From an uncultured Lachnoclostridium sp. (GTDB taxonomy: Bacteria; Bacillota; Clostridia; Lachnospirales; Lachnospiraceae): a DNA stretch of 64,000 nucleotides. Positions 45,026-53,641 of the stretch are shown here, one piece after another. The translations under genes and the position numbers were made by a program. The DNA is taken from NCBI GenBank assembly GCA_930986645.1, contig CAKNJS010000002.1, forward strand, positions 55,191-119,190. Direction: 5' to 3'. Each line of letters opens with the position of its first letter. Positions within the stretch are counted from its first letter, which is position 1. The notes under the pieces were generated by a model. That model made no database searches and was not told the DNA's origin. It saw only the letters and a program-made list of their open reading frames with translations.

Positions 45026-46330
45026 ATGTCATCATTTTTAACGTATGAAGATCGTCTTACGATTGCTGCCGGTCTTAAAGAAGGAAAAAGCTTTAAAGCC
45101 ATAGGCGATGACGTCGGCAAGGACCGGACAACCATCGCTAAAGAAGTCAAAAAGTACTCAGCAGATAAAAAGTCCGGTAAACCCGGCTACAGCTTTAATG
45201 ATTGCTTATACCGCAAAACCTGTAAGGTTAAGAGGATTTGCAAGGATAGCTGCACCCGGTCCGGTACATATGGGGCAAAATGCAGTGTTTGCGGTAAATG
45301 TATCTCCTTGTGTCCTAACTATCGGCAGGAAATCTGCCAGATCAAGACAAAGCCGCCATATGTCTGCAACGGCTGCCAGGATCTTGATAAATGCACACTG
45401 CTGAAACGCTGGTATGACCCGGGAGACGCACAACTTCTCGCTGAAAAAAACATTTCTGAATCCAGGAGCGGTATTCTGACGAACGAAAAGGATCTTCGCA
45501 GGCTCAACGAAATCATCTCTCCTTTAATCCGTAAAGGCCAGTCTGTTCACCAGATTTACCTTAATCATGTCGATGAACTGATGTGCTGTGAAAAGACTAT
45601 CTATAACTACATCGATGGATCCCTTCTGGATGTACGTAACATTGATCTGCCGCGCAAGGTACGTTACAGAGCGCGCAGCAGGGAAAAAGTTTTCAAAGTT
45701 GACCGTGGCTGCCGTATCGGCAGGACTTATACGGATTATCAGAAGTTTATGTCAAAAGAACCCGGAACACAGCATGTGGAAATGGATTCCGTTATTGGAA
45801 GTGTTGGCGGTAAAGTCCTTCTCACCATACACTTTGTGTCCTGCTCTTTCATGATTGCATTGCTCAGGGATGCCAATACTTCCAGATCAGTCATCGACTG
45901 TTTTGATGACCTTTATCAGCTCCTTGGCAGAGAAGACTTTAAAAAGCTCTTCCCGGTCATCCTGACTGACAATGGAAGTGAGTTTTCCAATCCCAAAGGA
46001 ATCGAGTTTGGCCCCGAACAGAATGATGCACGCCGCACATGGATTTTTTATTGTGATGCAGGGAAGCCGTATCAGAAAGGTGCGATTGAGGTTAATCATG
46101 AACTGATCCGGCGTGTACTTCCTAAAGGTACCAGCTTCGACAGCTTCACTCAACAGGATATCAATCTTGTAATGAGCCACATTAATTCTTATAAAAGAAA
46201 GAAGCTGAACGACCACTCACCATATGAAACGTTCAGCTTCCTCTACGGAGAAGGACTGGCAGAAAAACTGGGGATTGTTCCGGTTGCCGCCGGGAACATT
46301 GTCCTGAAGCCTCGCCTTCTCAAGAAGTAA
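45026..46330 (+). CDS. IS30-family transposase
   Basis: A 434-residue DDE transposase: N-terminal helix-turn-helix (LTYEDRLTIAAGLKEGKSFKAIGDDVGKDRTTIAKEV), a Cys-rich zinc-finger-like stretch (CLYRKTCKVKRICKDSC...CSVCGKCISLCPNY) and the catalytic core with DDE residues in VEMDSVIG, LTDNGSEFSN and GAIEVNHELIRR. The gene is intact and follows AAAGGAG. Terminal inverted repeats could not be found with confidence; the element probably spans about 44.94-46.4 kb, between the AraC gene and glgP, without interrupting a recognisable gene. Confidence 0.93.
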   Translation: MSSFLTYEDRLTIAAGLKEGKSFKAIGDDVGKDRTTIAKEVKKYSADKKSGKPGYSFNDCLYRKTCKVKRICKDSCTRSGTYGAKCSVCGKCISLCPNYRQEICQIKTKPPYVCNGCQDLDKCTLLKRWYDPGDAQLLAEKNISESRSGILTNEKDLRRLNEIISPLIRKGQSVHQIYLNHVDELMCCEKTIYNYIDGSLLDVRNIDLPRKVRYRARSREKVFKVDRGCRIGRTYTDYQKFMSKEPGTQHVEMDSVIGSVGGKVLLTIHFVSCSFMIALLRDANTSRSVIDCFDDLYQLLGREDFKKLFPVILTDNGSEFSNPKGIEFGPEQNDARRTWIFYCDAGKPYQKGAIEVNHELIRRVLPKGTSFDSFTQQDINLVMSHINSYKRKKLNDHSPYETFSFLYGEGLAEKLGIVPVAAGNIVLKPRLLKK

Positions 46331-46749
46331 TTAATCATCAGCATAGCCGTCGGAAGTGACAGTCTAATAACCACACCTCAAGAGGTGGATTCTCCGATTA
46401 CAAAAAAATCGAGAGGGAATTGACCTCTGTTTGCCATGCAGAATCATAAATCTATTATAGCTGAATCTCCTTTATTTGTGGGAAATTCGTTTACAAACTG
46501 GGACTTTTATTTACAAATATATCGCGAATCGGGAAACTCGCTTACAAATCTATCTCTTTCGTTTACAAACCGAGACTTTCGAAATACAATCGGGATTCTC
46601 GGATTACCATTGAGCCGAACTGAACTGTTGGTGATAGTATTGTACAATAAAAGGAAAGTATATTGCAAGAAATTCCATAGAATTAGTACTATAATGCGAA
46701 TCATAGAGATAAGACATATGGATTCTTTTTTGAAAGGAGAACTACTATC
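46331..46749 (+). repeat. Gap before glgP with helically phased TTACAAA repeats
   Basis: No gene is seen in this 419-bp gap. Four copies of TTACAAA start at 46491, 46511, 46542 and 46563, spaced 20, 31 and 21 bp, close to whole helical turns. The outer two lie in near-identical 22-base units beginning TTCGTTTACAAAC. The left part may include the IS30 right end and a small CACCTC/GAGGTG hairpin. The glgP promoter must lie in the right part. Confidence 0.65.
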
Positions 46750-49002
46750 ATGAACATTCAGGAAAAGCTAGAAGCGTACCTTGGAAAGCCGGCCGCACAG
46801 GCTTCCAACAAAGAAATCTATGACGGACTGCTCACTATCGTACAGGAGATGGCATCCGAGAAAGAGCGCACAGACAGCAAGAAGAAACTTTATTATATTT
46901 CAGCGGAGTTCCTGATCGGAAAGCTGCTCTCCAATAATATGATAAACTTAGGCATCTATCAGGAAGTAAAAGAGATGCTGGAGAAGAACGGGAAAGATAT
47001 CTGTGAGATCGAAGAGGTCGAGCCGGAGCCGTCACTTGGGAACGGCGGTCTGGGACGTCTGGCAGCATGTTTCCTTGACTCCATCGCAACACTCGGACTT
47101 GCAGGAGACGGAATCGGCCTGAACTATCATCTCGGTCTGTTCAAGCAAGAATTCGAAAATCATCTGCAGAAGGAGACTCCGAACCCGTGGATCGAGGAAA
47201 AATCATGGCTTAAGAAGACTGACACAGTATATCCGGTGCAGTTTAAAGGGCTCAATGTCAATGCGAGAATGTATGATATTGAAGTGACAGGCTACAATAA
47301 CAAGACAAATAAACTTCATCTTTTTGACATTGACTCTATAGACGAGTCTATCGTGGAAGACGGAATTGATTTTGATAAAGAAGACATCCAGAAGAACCTG
47401 ACGCTGTTCCTCTATCCGGACGACAGCGATGAGCAGGGAAGACTGCTCCGTATCTACCAGCAGTACTTCATGGTAAGCAGCGGCGCACAGCTCATTCTCG
47501 ATGAGTGCACGGCAAAAGGAAGCAGCCTGTATGACCTGCCGGATTACGCTGTGATCCAGATCAACGATACACATCCGACTATGGTGATTCCGGAACTGAT
47601 CCGCCTGCTCATGGAGAGAGGCATGGATATGGACGATGCTATCGACGTAGTATCCAGAACATGTGCATATACAAACCATACAATCCTTGCAGAGGCGCTT
47701 GAAAAATGGCCGGTAGACTACCTGAAGAAAGTGGTTCCCCAGCTTATGCCGATTATTGAGGTGCTGGATGACAAAGTAAGAAGAAAATACGAGGATGAGA
47801 GCGTTGCCATCATTGACCGCAATAACACAGTGCATATGGCGCATATCGATATCCACTACGGATTCAGTGTAAACGGTGTTGCGGCGCTGCACACAGAGAT
47901 CCTCAAGAACTCTGAGCTGAACAACTTCTACAAGATTTATCCGGAGAAGTTCAACAACAAGACAAACGGAATCACATTCCGCCGCTGGCTCATCCACTGC
48001 AATCCGCGTCTGACTGCCCTGCTGGACGAGACGATCGGAGAAGGATACAAGAAAGATGCCGCAGAGCTTGAGAAACTTCTGGCGTACAAAGATGATGACA
48101 AAATTCTTGATAAGCTGCTGGAGATCAAGCACAAGAATAAAGAAGACCTCTGTGCTTATCTGCGCGAGACTCAGGGTCTGGAAGTAAGCCCTGATACGAT
48201 CTTCGATATTCAGGTAAAACGTCTCCACGAGTACAAACGTCAGCAGCTGAATGCACTGTATATCATTGATAAATATCTGGAGATCAAGGCAGGAAAGATC
48301 CCGGCGGCTCCGGTGACAGCAATCTTTGGTGCGAAAGCAGCTCCGGCTTATGTGATCGCGAAAGATATCATCCATCTGATCCTCTGCCTGCAGGAGATCA
48401 TCAACAATGATCCTGAGGTAAACAAATACCTGAGAGTTGTCATGGTAGAGAACTACAATGTAACAAAGGCCGGCAAGCTGATCCCGGCATGCGATATTTC
48501 CGAGCAGATTTCCCTTGCTTCAAAAGAGGCCAGCGGAACAGGAAATATGAAGTTCATGCTCAACGGCGCCGTAACTCTGGGGACAGAGGACGGAGCAAAT
48601 GTAGAGATCCACGAGGCTGTAGGCGACGACAATATTTTTGTATTCGGCGCGTCCAGCGATGAAGTGATCGAGCATTACGCAAAGGCTGATTATGTTGCGA
48701 AAGATTACTATGAGAACAACGAGGCAATCAAAGCAGCGGTTGACTTCATCACAAGTGATGAGATGCTGAAAGTCGGCTGTGAGGAGAACTTGACACGTCT
48801 GAAAAATGAGCTGATCAACAAAGACTGGTTTATGACACTCTTAGACTTTGATTCTTACAAAGAGACAAAAGAAAAAGCTCTTGCAGCATATGCCGACAGA
48901 AAAGCATGGGCGAAGATGGCGCTGGTCAATATAGCGAAAGCAGGATTCTTCTCATCCGACCGTACCATCGAAGAGTACAACAGAGACATCTGGCATTTGT
49001 AA
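46750..49002 (+). CDS. glgP: Glycogen/alpha-glucan phosphorylase
   Basis: A 750-residue GT35 enzyme that releases glucose 1-phosphate from alpha-1,4-glucan. N-terminal [14 protein letters not shown] and [19 protein letters not shown], central [17 protein letters not shown], and the PLP-lysine region [28 protein letters not shown] are all intact. It is slightly shorter than the E. coli enzyme (about 800), usual for clostridial forms. AAAGGAG lies before the ATG. malQ follows, so the pair serves storage-glucan or maltodextrin breakdown. Confidence 0.95.
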   Translation: MNIQEKLEAYLGKPAAQASNKEIYDGLLTIVQEMASEKERTDSKKKLYYISAEFLIGKLLSNNMINLGIYQEVKEMLEKNGKDICEIEEVEPEPSLGNGGLGRLAACFLDSIATLGLAGDGIGLNYHLGLFKQEFENHLQKETPNPWIEEKSWLKKTDTVYPVQFKGLNVNARMYDIEVTGYNNKTNKLHLFDIDSIDESIVEDGIDFDKEDIQKNLTLFLYPDDSDEQGRLLRIYQQYFMVSSGAQLILDECTAKGSSLYDLPDYAVIQINDTHPTMVIPELIRLLMERGMDMDDAIDVVSRTCAYTNHTILAEALEKWPVDYLKKVVPQLMPIIEVLDDKVRRKYEDESVAIIDRNNTVHMAHIDIHYGFSVNGVAALHTEILKNSELNNFYKIYPEKFNNKTNGITFRRWLIHCNPRLTALLDETIGEGYKKDAAELEKLLAYKDDDKILDKLLEIKHKNKEDLCAYLRETQGLEVSPDTIFDIQVKRLHEYKRQQLNALYIIDKYLEIKAGKIPAAPVTAIFGAKAAPAYVIAKDIIHLILCLQEIINNDPEVNKYLRVVMVENYNVTKAGKLIPACDISEQISLASKEASGTGNMKFMLNGAVTLGTEDGANVEIHEAVGDDNIFVFGASSDEVIEHYAKADYVAKDYYENNEAIKAAVDFITSDEMLKVGCEENLTRLKNELINKDWFMTLLDFDSYKETKEKALAAYADRKAWAKMALVNIAKAGFFSSDRTIEEYNRDIWHL

Positions 49003-49175
49003 GATGCAGGAACAAAAAGTCATGTGTCTCATGCTTGCATGAAGATATATGACTTTGGGTTCTGTAAAAACATGAGAAAGTAACCCGATGGGGCGGGGGT
49101 CGAATGTTTTTAGGGCTGCGGGAGCATGAAATGAGGAGCAGTCCGCAGCATCTGAATATAGAAAGGAAAAAAGAA

Positions 49176-50666
49176 ATGAAAAGAGCAAGCGGAATTTTAT
49201 TACCGATATTTTCCCTTCCGTCAAAGTACGGGATCGGATGTTTCTCAAAGGATGCGTATAAATTCGTGGATATGTTAAAAGAGGCGGGCCAGAGTTACTG
49301 GCAGATACTTCCGCTTGGACCGACTGGTTACGGGGATTCCCCGTACCAGTCTTTCTCCACGTTCGCGGGCAATCCGTATTTTATCGATCTGAAGACTCTT
49401 ATCAAAGAAGGTCTTCTGACGAAAAAAGAGTGCAAGGCATACGATTTCGGCGATCAGGCAGACTGCATCGATTATGAGAAAATCTATAATTCCAGATTTA
49501 AAGCACTGAAAAGAGCATATGACCGTTTCTGTGAAAAGGGCGGGGAAGACGAAGAAGACTATGTGAAATTTGTTACGGATCAGGCGTTCTGGCTGGACGA
49601 CTACAGCCTGTATATGGCTGTAAAGGACAGTAAAGGCGGAGTGAGCTGGAATGAATGGGATACGCCTTTGAAGAACCGCGAGGCAGACGCGCTGGCAGAA
49701 GCGAGAGAGGAACTCGCGGAGGAGATCGGATTCTACAAATTCCAGCAGTATGAATTTGATAAGCAGTGGAAAAAGCTTCACGCATATGCAAACGAGAAAG
49801 GCATTCAGATCATCGGCGATATCCCGATCTATGTGGCATTTGACAGCGCGGATACATGGGCAGCGCCCGAGATGTTCCAGTTTGACGAGAACAATGAGCC
49901 CACCGGAGTGGCAGGGTGCCCGCCGGATGCATTTTCCGCAACGGGACAGCTCTGGGGAAATCCTCTCTATGACTGGGATTATCACAAAAAGACAGGATAT
50001 GAGTGGTGGATCAAAAGGATTGAGTACTGTTTCAAACTTTATGATGTGGTGCGTATCGATCATTTCCGCGGCTTCGACGAGTATTACGCAATTCCGTACG
50101 GTGAAGATACAGCCGTAAACGGCAAATGGATGCCGGGACCGGGAATGGATCTGTTCCGCGCCATTGAGGCGAAGCTTGGCAGACCGGCGATCATTGCGGA
50201 AGATCTGGGTTTCCTTACGCCGAGCGTGCTGCAGCTTTTAAAAGACAGCGGATTCCCGGGCATGAAAGTGCTCCAGTTTGCATTTGACGCGCGTGAGTCA
50301 TCCAACTATCTGCCCCATACTTATCCAACCAACTGCGTAGTCTACACAGGCACTCATGACAATGATACGACAAGAGGCTGGTACCATGAAGTCGGAAAAG
50401 ACGCCAGAGACTTTGCAAAAGAATATATGTGCAAAGAAAGACTTGACGAGGATACGCTGACGAAAGACTTTATCGCTATGGCTATGAGCAGTGTTGCTGA
50501 TTTGTGCGTAATTCCTATGCAGGATTACTTGAATCTTGGCAGCGAGGCGCGTATCAATATTCCGTCCACACTCGGCGGCAACTGGGTATGGAGAATGAAG
50601 AAAGGACAGTTTGACAAAGCGACGGTAAAAGAGATTGCAAGAGTGACCGGACTGTATGGCAGATAG
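49176..50666 (+). CDS. malQ: 4-alpha-glucanotransferase (amylomaltase)
   Basis: A 496-residue GH77 enzyme that disproportionates maltodextrins so that GlgP can use them. It has SGILLPIFSLPSKYGIGCFSKDAY, GPTGYGDSPYQSFSTFAGNPYFIDL, the nucleophile Asp in VRIDHFRGF, the acid/base Glu in IIAEDLGFLTP and the third acid in GTHDNDTTRGW. The start at 49176 follows AAAGGAA; the frame is open back to 49104 but without a ribosome site. Confidence 0.96.
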   Translation: MKRASGILLPIFSLPSKYGIGCFSKDAYKFVDMLKEAGQSYWQILPLGPTGYGDSPYQSFSTFAGNPYFIDLKTLIKEGLLTKKECKAYDFGDQADCIDYEKIYNSRFKALKRAYDRFCEKGGEDEEDYVKFVTDQAFWLDDYSLYMAVKDSKGGVSWNEWDTPLKNREADALAEAREELAEEIGFYKFQQYEFDKQWKKLHAYANEKGIQIIGDIPIYVAFDSADTWAAPEMFQFDENNEPTGVAGCPPDAFSATGQLWGNPLYDWDYHKKTGYEWWIKRIEYCFKLYDVVRIDHFRGFDEYYAIPYGEDTAVNGKWMPGPGMDLFRAIEAKLGRPAIIAEDLGFLTPSVLQLLKDSGFPGMKVLQFAFDARESSNYLPHTYPTNCVVYTGTHDNDTTRGWYHEVGKDARDFAKEYMCKERLDEDTLTKDFIAMAMSSVADLCVIPMQDYLNLGSEARINIPSTLGGNWVWRMKKGQFDKATVKEIARVTGLYGR

Positions 50667-50944
50667 ATTTTGATTTTCGGACTGACAAAGTATCCGCCGG
50701 GAGGCAGGTATTGCTAACGCACACATTTTCATTCGGTCGCAGCGTAACGGTACATAAGAGCGCAAAAGACGCGCTCTAAATGCCGACGCTGCTCCAACGG
50801 TGCGTACGCAATACCTGCCTCCCGGCTGCTTTCTTTCCCATTCCGAAAATTCTCATGCAAACGGGTATAAGAAGCGGCTTCCCCGACTATGATCTCATTA
50901 TTTCGGACCTTATCCCATTGGCATTCAGTCCGAAAAATCGAAAT
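50667..50944. repeat. Nested inverted-repeat (MITE-like) element after malQ
   Basis: The 365-bp gap 50667-51031 holds no gene. Its core, 50696-50826, folds as one long hairpin: 27-base arms starting GCCGGGAGGCAGGTATTGC and ending GCAATACCTGCCTCCCGGC match at 25 of 27 positions; inside lie GCAGCGT/ACGCTGC and AGAGCGC/GCGCTCT stems. Outer arms ATTTTGATTTTCGGACTG (50667) and CAGTCCGAAAAATCGAAAT (50926-50944) enclose it. It could be a non-autonomous mobile element, a structured RNA, or a compound terminator. Confidence 0.7.
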
Positions 50945-51031
50945 TTATCTTATATGCTGACATACACCCGCGCAAATGCTATTATTAGAAAAATAATATT
51001 TATAACAGGCAATGCTTAAGGAGAGAGGGGT

Positions 51032-51712
51032 ATGAGTGTTAAGAAAAAACGCTTACTTGTGTTTGCGGGAATCACTGCTTTTGCTGTAATGATCATTGTT
51101 CTGTTCCTGATTGCGGGAAAACAGAGAGATACAGACACAGACGGAGGCTGGGGTACGGTTCAGTATACGACGCTTGGTACGATTCAGGAGATGAATCTGG
51201 AAAATGGAATCGTCACCGTACGGATCCATGGAGAGGATGAAGATTATAATTACGAGTATAAAAGTGTACTTCATTATCTCGAGGATGAGCAGCTCAGTTT
51301 GGAATTTAATCATCCGGATACCGATTGCGCGGGGTTCGAAGAGGGAGATGTCCTTGCCTTTCATTATTTTGCAACAGATGAAGAAAAGCGGCCGCTTCCC
51401 ACATGGAGCGCCGAGGTGCTGGGAAAAGAGAATCCGAACTCAAATATCAGCCGGATGAATTTTGTTTCCGCAGAGGGAGAGATCCTGTCGATCGACAATG
51501 AAATGCCGCAGTCTATAGTAGTTATGGCGGATCTGACGGACATCGGCGAGACGGAAATCACTCTTAATATTTCATGGGCTCTTCCTGAGCCGGAAAAGTA
51601 TTATGAAGAAGGACAGAAAATACGGTTTTACTATGAACCGCCGCGCGAAAACCGGATTCCGGGCAGCGTGTATATCGGTTCCTATGAGGAGCAGATTGTT
51701 GTGCTGGAATAG
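51032..51712 (+). CDS. Membrane-anchored protein of unknown function
   Basis: A 226-residue protein not recognised. It begins MSVKKKRLL followed by a single hydrophobic helix (AGITAFAVMIIVLFLIAG) without a clear cleavage site or lipobox, so it is likely anchored with its body outside the cell. The soluble part is acidic and beta-rich, with two similar units starting TLGTIQEMNLENGIVTVRI and EGEILSIDNEMPQSIVVM, each followed by a turn and a charged strand, suggesting an internal duplication of an OB- or SH3-like fold. A GGAGAGAGG site precedes the ATG. It is transcribed alone, convergent with the SdpI-like gene. Confidence 0.8.
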   Translation: MSVKKKRLLVFAGITAFAVMIIVLFLIAGKQRDTDTDGGWGTVQYTTLGTIQEMNLENGIVTVRIHGEDEDYNYEYKSVLHYLEDEQLSLEFNHPDTDCAGFEEGDVLAFHYFATDEEKRPLPTWSAEVLGKENPNSNISRMNFVSAEGEILSIDNEMPQSIVVMADLTDIGETEITLNISWALPEPEKYYEEGQKIRFYYEPPRENRIPGSVYIGSYEEQIVVLE

Positions 51713-51733
51713 AAAGCAGCCGGGATATGAAAT

Positions 51734-52393
51734 TCATACCCCTTTTTTGAACAGCCAGAACGAATACACTGCCGGAATTCCCGCACAGATCAGTACGATC
51801 ACGATGAGCGTGGCAAGTGTTCCGTAATCGCCCATCACGCTGCCGAGGAAGCCTGTTATAATCAGGAGGAATCCGCCAAGTATAAACATTTTTCCTCCCA
51901 TCCTGTGAGTCCGGTTCCAGTTTTCTGTGCTGTTCAGTGTCCACGGAACGCGGATGCCGATTGTGTAGTTCTGCTGGAGCTTCGGCATATAGTTTCCGAG
52001 GATGATGAAGAGGATGCCGATCAGTATAGAAACAATAATTCCCACATCTATATCCATGCCGAGGGCAATTGCATAAGTAATACTGTTTACGATAAGCGAC
52101 ATTACTGGAATGATCCAGAGCACCAGCGTGAGCGGCTTTTTGTGGATGTTTCGTCTCTTCGGGTCATTAAGGGTGATAAAAGAGACAAACAGCTGCAGTA
52201 CGGCCAGAATACAGGGCATGCCGAATACAGCAAACGTTTTCCCCGAGTATCCGTCCGCCTGTCCGTCTGCGCCCCAGTGTGTTGCAATTTGTTCGGGCAG
52301 CCGGTTCCATACGATGAGACCGAAAAGGATCGGCAGCAGTGTGATCAGCGTTGTAATGATAATTGTTATTTTATATTTTTTTACATTCTCCAT
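51734..52393 (-). CDS. SdpI-family (DUF1648) immunity-like membrane protein
   Basis: A 219-residue protein with six hydrophobic segments. The DUF1648 signature LPEQIATHWGADGQADGYSGKTFAVFG follows the first helix, and the C-terminal SdpI domain shows YMPKLQQNYTIGIRVPWTLNSTENWNRTHRMGG. In Bacillus, SdpI protects against the SdpC killing toxin and, with bound toxin, holds the SdpR repressor at the membrane. No sdpABC toxin genes are in the window, so its role here is open. It is 3 bp downstream of the ArsR/SdpR-like gene. Confidence 0.9.
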   Translation of the reverse strand: MENVKKYKITIIITTLITLLPILFGLIVWNRLPEQIATHWGADGQADGYSGKTFAVFGMPCILAVLQLFVSFITLNDPKRRNIHKKPLTLVLWIIPVMSLIVNSITYAIALGMDIDVGIIVSILIGILFIILGNYMPKLQQNYTIGIRVPWTLNSTENWNRTHRMGGKMFILGGFLLIITGFLGSVMGDYGTLATLIVIVLICAGIPAVYSFWLFKKGV

Positions 52394-52396
52394 CGT

Positions 52397-52663
52397 TTAA
52401 TTCTCTCCTTTCAGATCTGAAAGCCAGACCATGACTTCCTCCAGCACGGTCAGATTTAATTCATAATAGATAAAATTCTTTTCCCGCGTCTCGCGGACCA
52501 GATCAGCCTTTTTCAGGATCTTCAGATGATAGGAGACGGTTGCCTGCGTCATGTCAAAGTTCGCGGCTATGTCTCCGGCAGAGAGCCTGCCGGTTTTCAA
52601 CATCTCCAGTATTTCGCGGCGTACCGGGTCGGATAACGCTTTAAATGTCTCGGCAAAACTCAA
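52397..52663 (-). CDS. ArsR/SdpR-like autorepressor
   Basis: An 88-residue winged-helix regulator (FKALSDPVRREILEMLKTGRLSAGDIAANFDMTQATVSYHLKIL) of the ArsR superfamily without metal-binding Cys, which matches SdpR. The start codon is TTG, 7 nt after AAGGAAG. It forms a bicistron with the SdpI-like gene, and a perfect palindrome (52685-52706) lies 22 bp upstream of its start. Confidence 0.9.
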   Translation of the reverse strand: MSFAETFKALSDPVRREILEMLKTGRLSAGDIAANFDMTQATVSYHLKILKKADLVRETREKNFIYYELNLTVLEEVMVWLSDLKGEN

Positions 52664-52684
52664 TCGTCCACTTCCTTTCCAAAC

Positions 52685-52706
52685 TATTTAGAAATATTTC
52701 TAAATA
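52685..52706. promoter_or_regulatory. Perfect 22-bp palindrome, probable SdpR-like operator
   Basis: Arms TATTTAGAAAT and ATTTCTAAATA meet with no spacer, just upstream of the ArsR/SdpR-like gene on its strand. Size, symmetry and position suit binding by a dimeric winged-helix autorepressor. Confidence 0.7.
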
Positions 52707-52893
52707 CTGTATAGCACTGCGACGAAAAAAAGTCAATAAGGTTTTGAAAAACAGGTTAAATAAAAAATCATCTGGAATCCCGCCTGCCTCTGTGCTATGA
52801 TATAGCCAAAGCATTAATACATTCCGGCATGTTTTTGTTTCTGAAAGGCATTTCGCCATTTCATCATTTCTAATTACATTCAGGAAAATCTCG

Positions 52894-53415
52894 ATGCTTT
52901 TATTCCCAATTGATATAGCAGAGTGGTTTCCGGAACAATTGGAAATCAATACACTTGAGAACGCTGTTTATATGTCGATGAAGAACGACCTGTCGTTTTT
53001 GATCGACGGGAGACTTTCCCTTTATGAACATCAGTCCACCTATAACCCGAACCTTCCGCTGCGTTTCCTTATCTATATTTCCCAGCTTTATGCGGGAATG
53101 ACGAGGAACGAGAACCCGAAACTGGAACTGGAAGCAGTGATGCTAAATATTTCAGGGTCGAATAACAGCAGGCTTAAGGAGGCGAAAGCGATGAGTATTT
53201 TTGAATACGATCAGGACAAACATATCAGACAGGAGCGGGAAGAAGCATGGGAGGAGGGCAGAGCCTCCGGACTGCAAGAAGGTCAGGCTTCCGGCCTGAA
53301 GCTTGCAGAGATGATCTTTAGGCTCTTCCGGGAGGGGAAAACTATAGAGGAGATATCAGCCGGCTGTGATCTCCCGGCAGAACAGATAAGGGAACTTCTC
53401 GGACAGCAAAAATAA
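52894..53415 (+). pseudogene. Remnant of an Rpn-family recombination-promoting nuclease
   Basis: A 173-residue frame. The part INTLENAVYMSMKNDLSFLIDGRLSLYEHQSTYNPNLPLRFLIYISQLYA matches the Rpn/PD-(D/E)XK nuclease core (MKNDxSFL...LYEHQS), and the tail (SIFEYDQDKHIRQEREEAWEEGR repeated GLQEGQASGLKLAEM) matches the usual C-terminus. The normal N-terminus and the ~100 residues between the two parts are missing, as after two deletions. It may be expressed but is unlikely to be a working nuclease. Confidence 0.75.
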
Positions 53416-53466
53416 TACTGTGACAGGCAATAGTTCAGCTTTACGGCCGAAACTACGGGTTTTAGG

Positions 53467-53498
53467 GGATGCCGCATTTATGCGGCATCCTCCGTTTT
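53467..53498 (+). terminator. Intrinsic terminator upstream of recJ
   Basis: A perfect 10-bp stem GGATGCCGCA/TGCGGCATCC with the loop TTTA, then TCCGTTTTT. It separates the Rpn remnant from recJ. Confidence 0.9.
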
Positions 53499-53641
53499 TC
53501 TAATCGGGATCAGCATAAATCACTTTTCAAACAGCAACAGCTTTGCTATGCTATTATGGTAAGTGTATAAGTAAATACATTCAGAAAAGATATAAAACAG
53601 CGGCATATATTGCCGCTGAATTTCCGGGAGGCACAGCAGAT

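Noticed and set aside
44822..46435. Terminal inverted repeats of the IS30 element
   Set aside because: Candidate ends near 44935 and 46375 (TAGTGTCTAT and GACAGTCTAATAACC) do not pair convincingly, so no exact boundaries are given.
47203..48375. 390-codon minus-strand frame opposite glgP
   Set aside because: Antisense shadow of glgP with no recognisable motif.
49005..49075. Possible terminator after glgP
   Set aside because: AAAGTCAT and ATGACTTT pair, but the loop is long and no T-run follows.
50780..51019. 79-codon frame in the gap after malQ
   Set aside because: Starts inside the nested inverted-repeat element, lacks a ribosome site and looks random.
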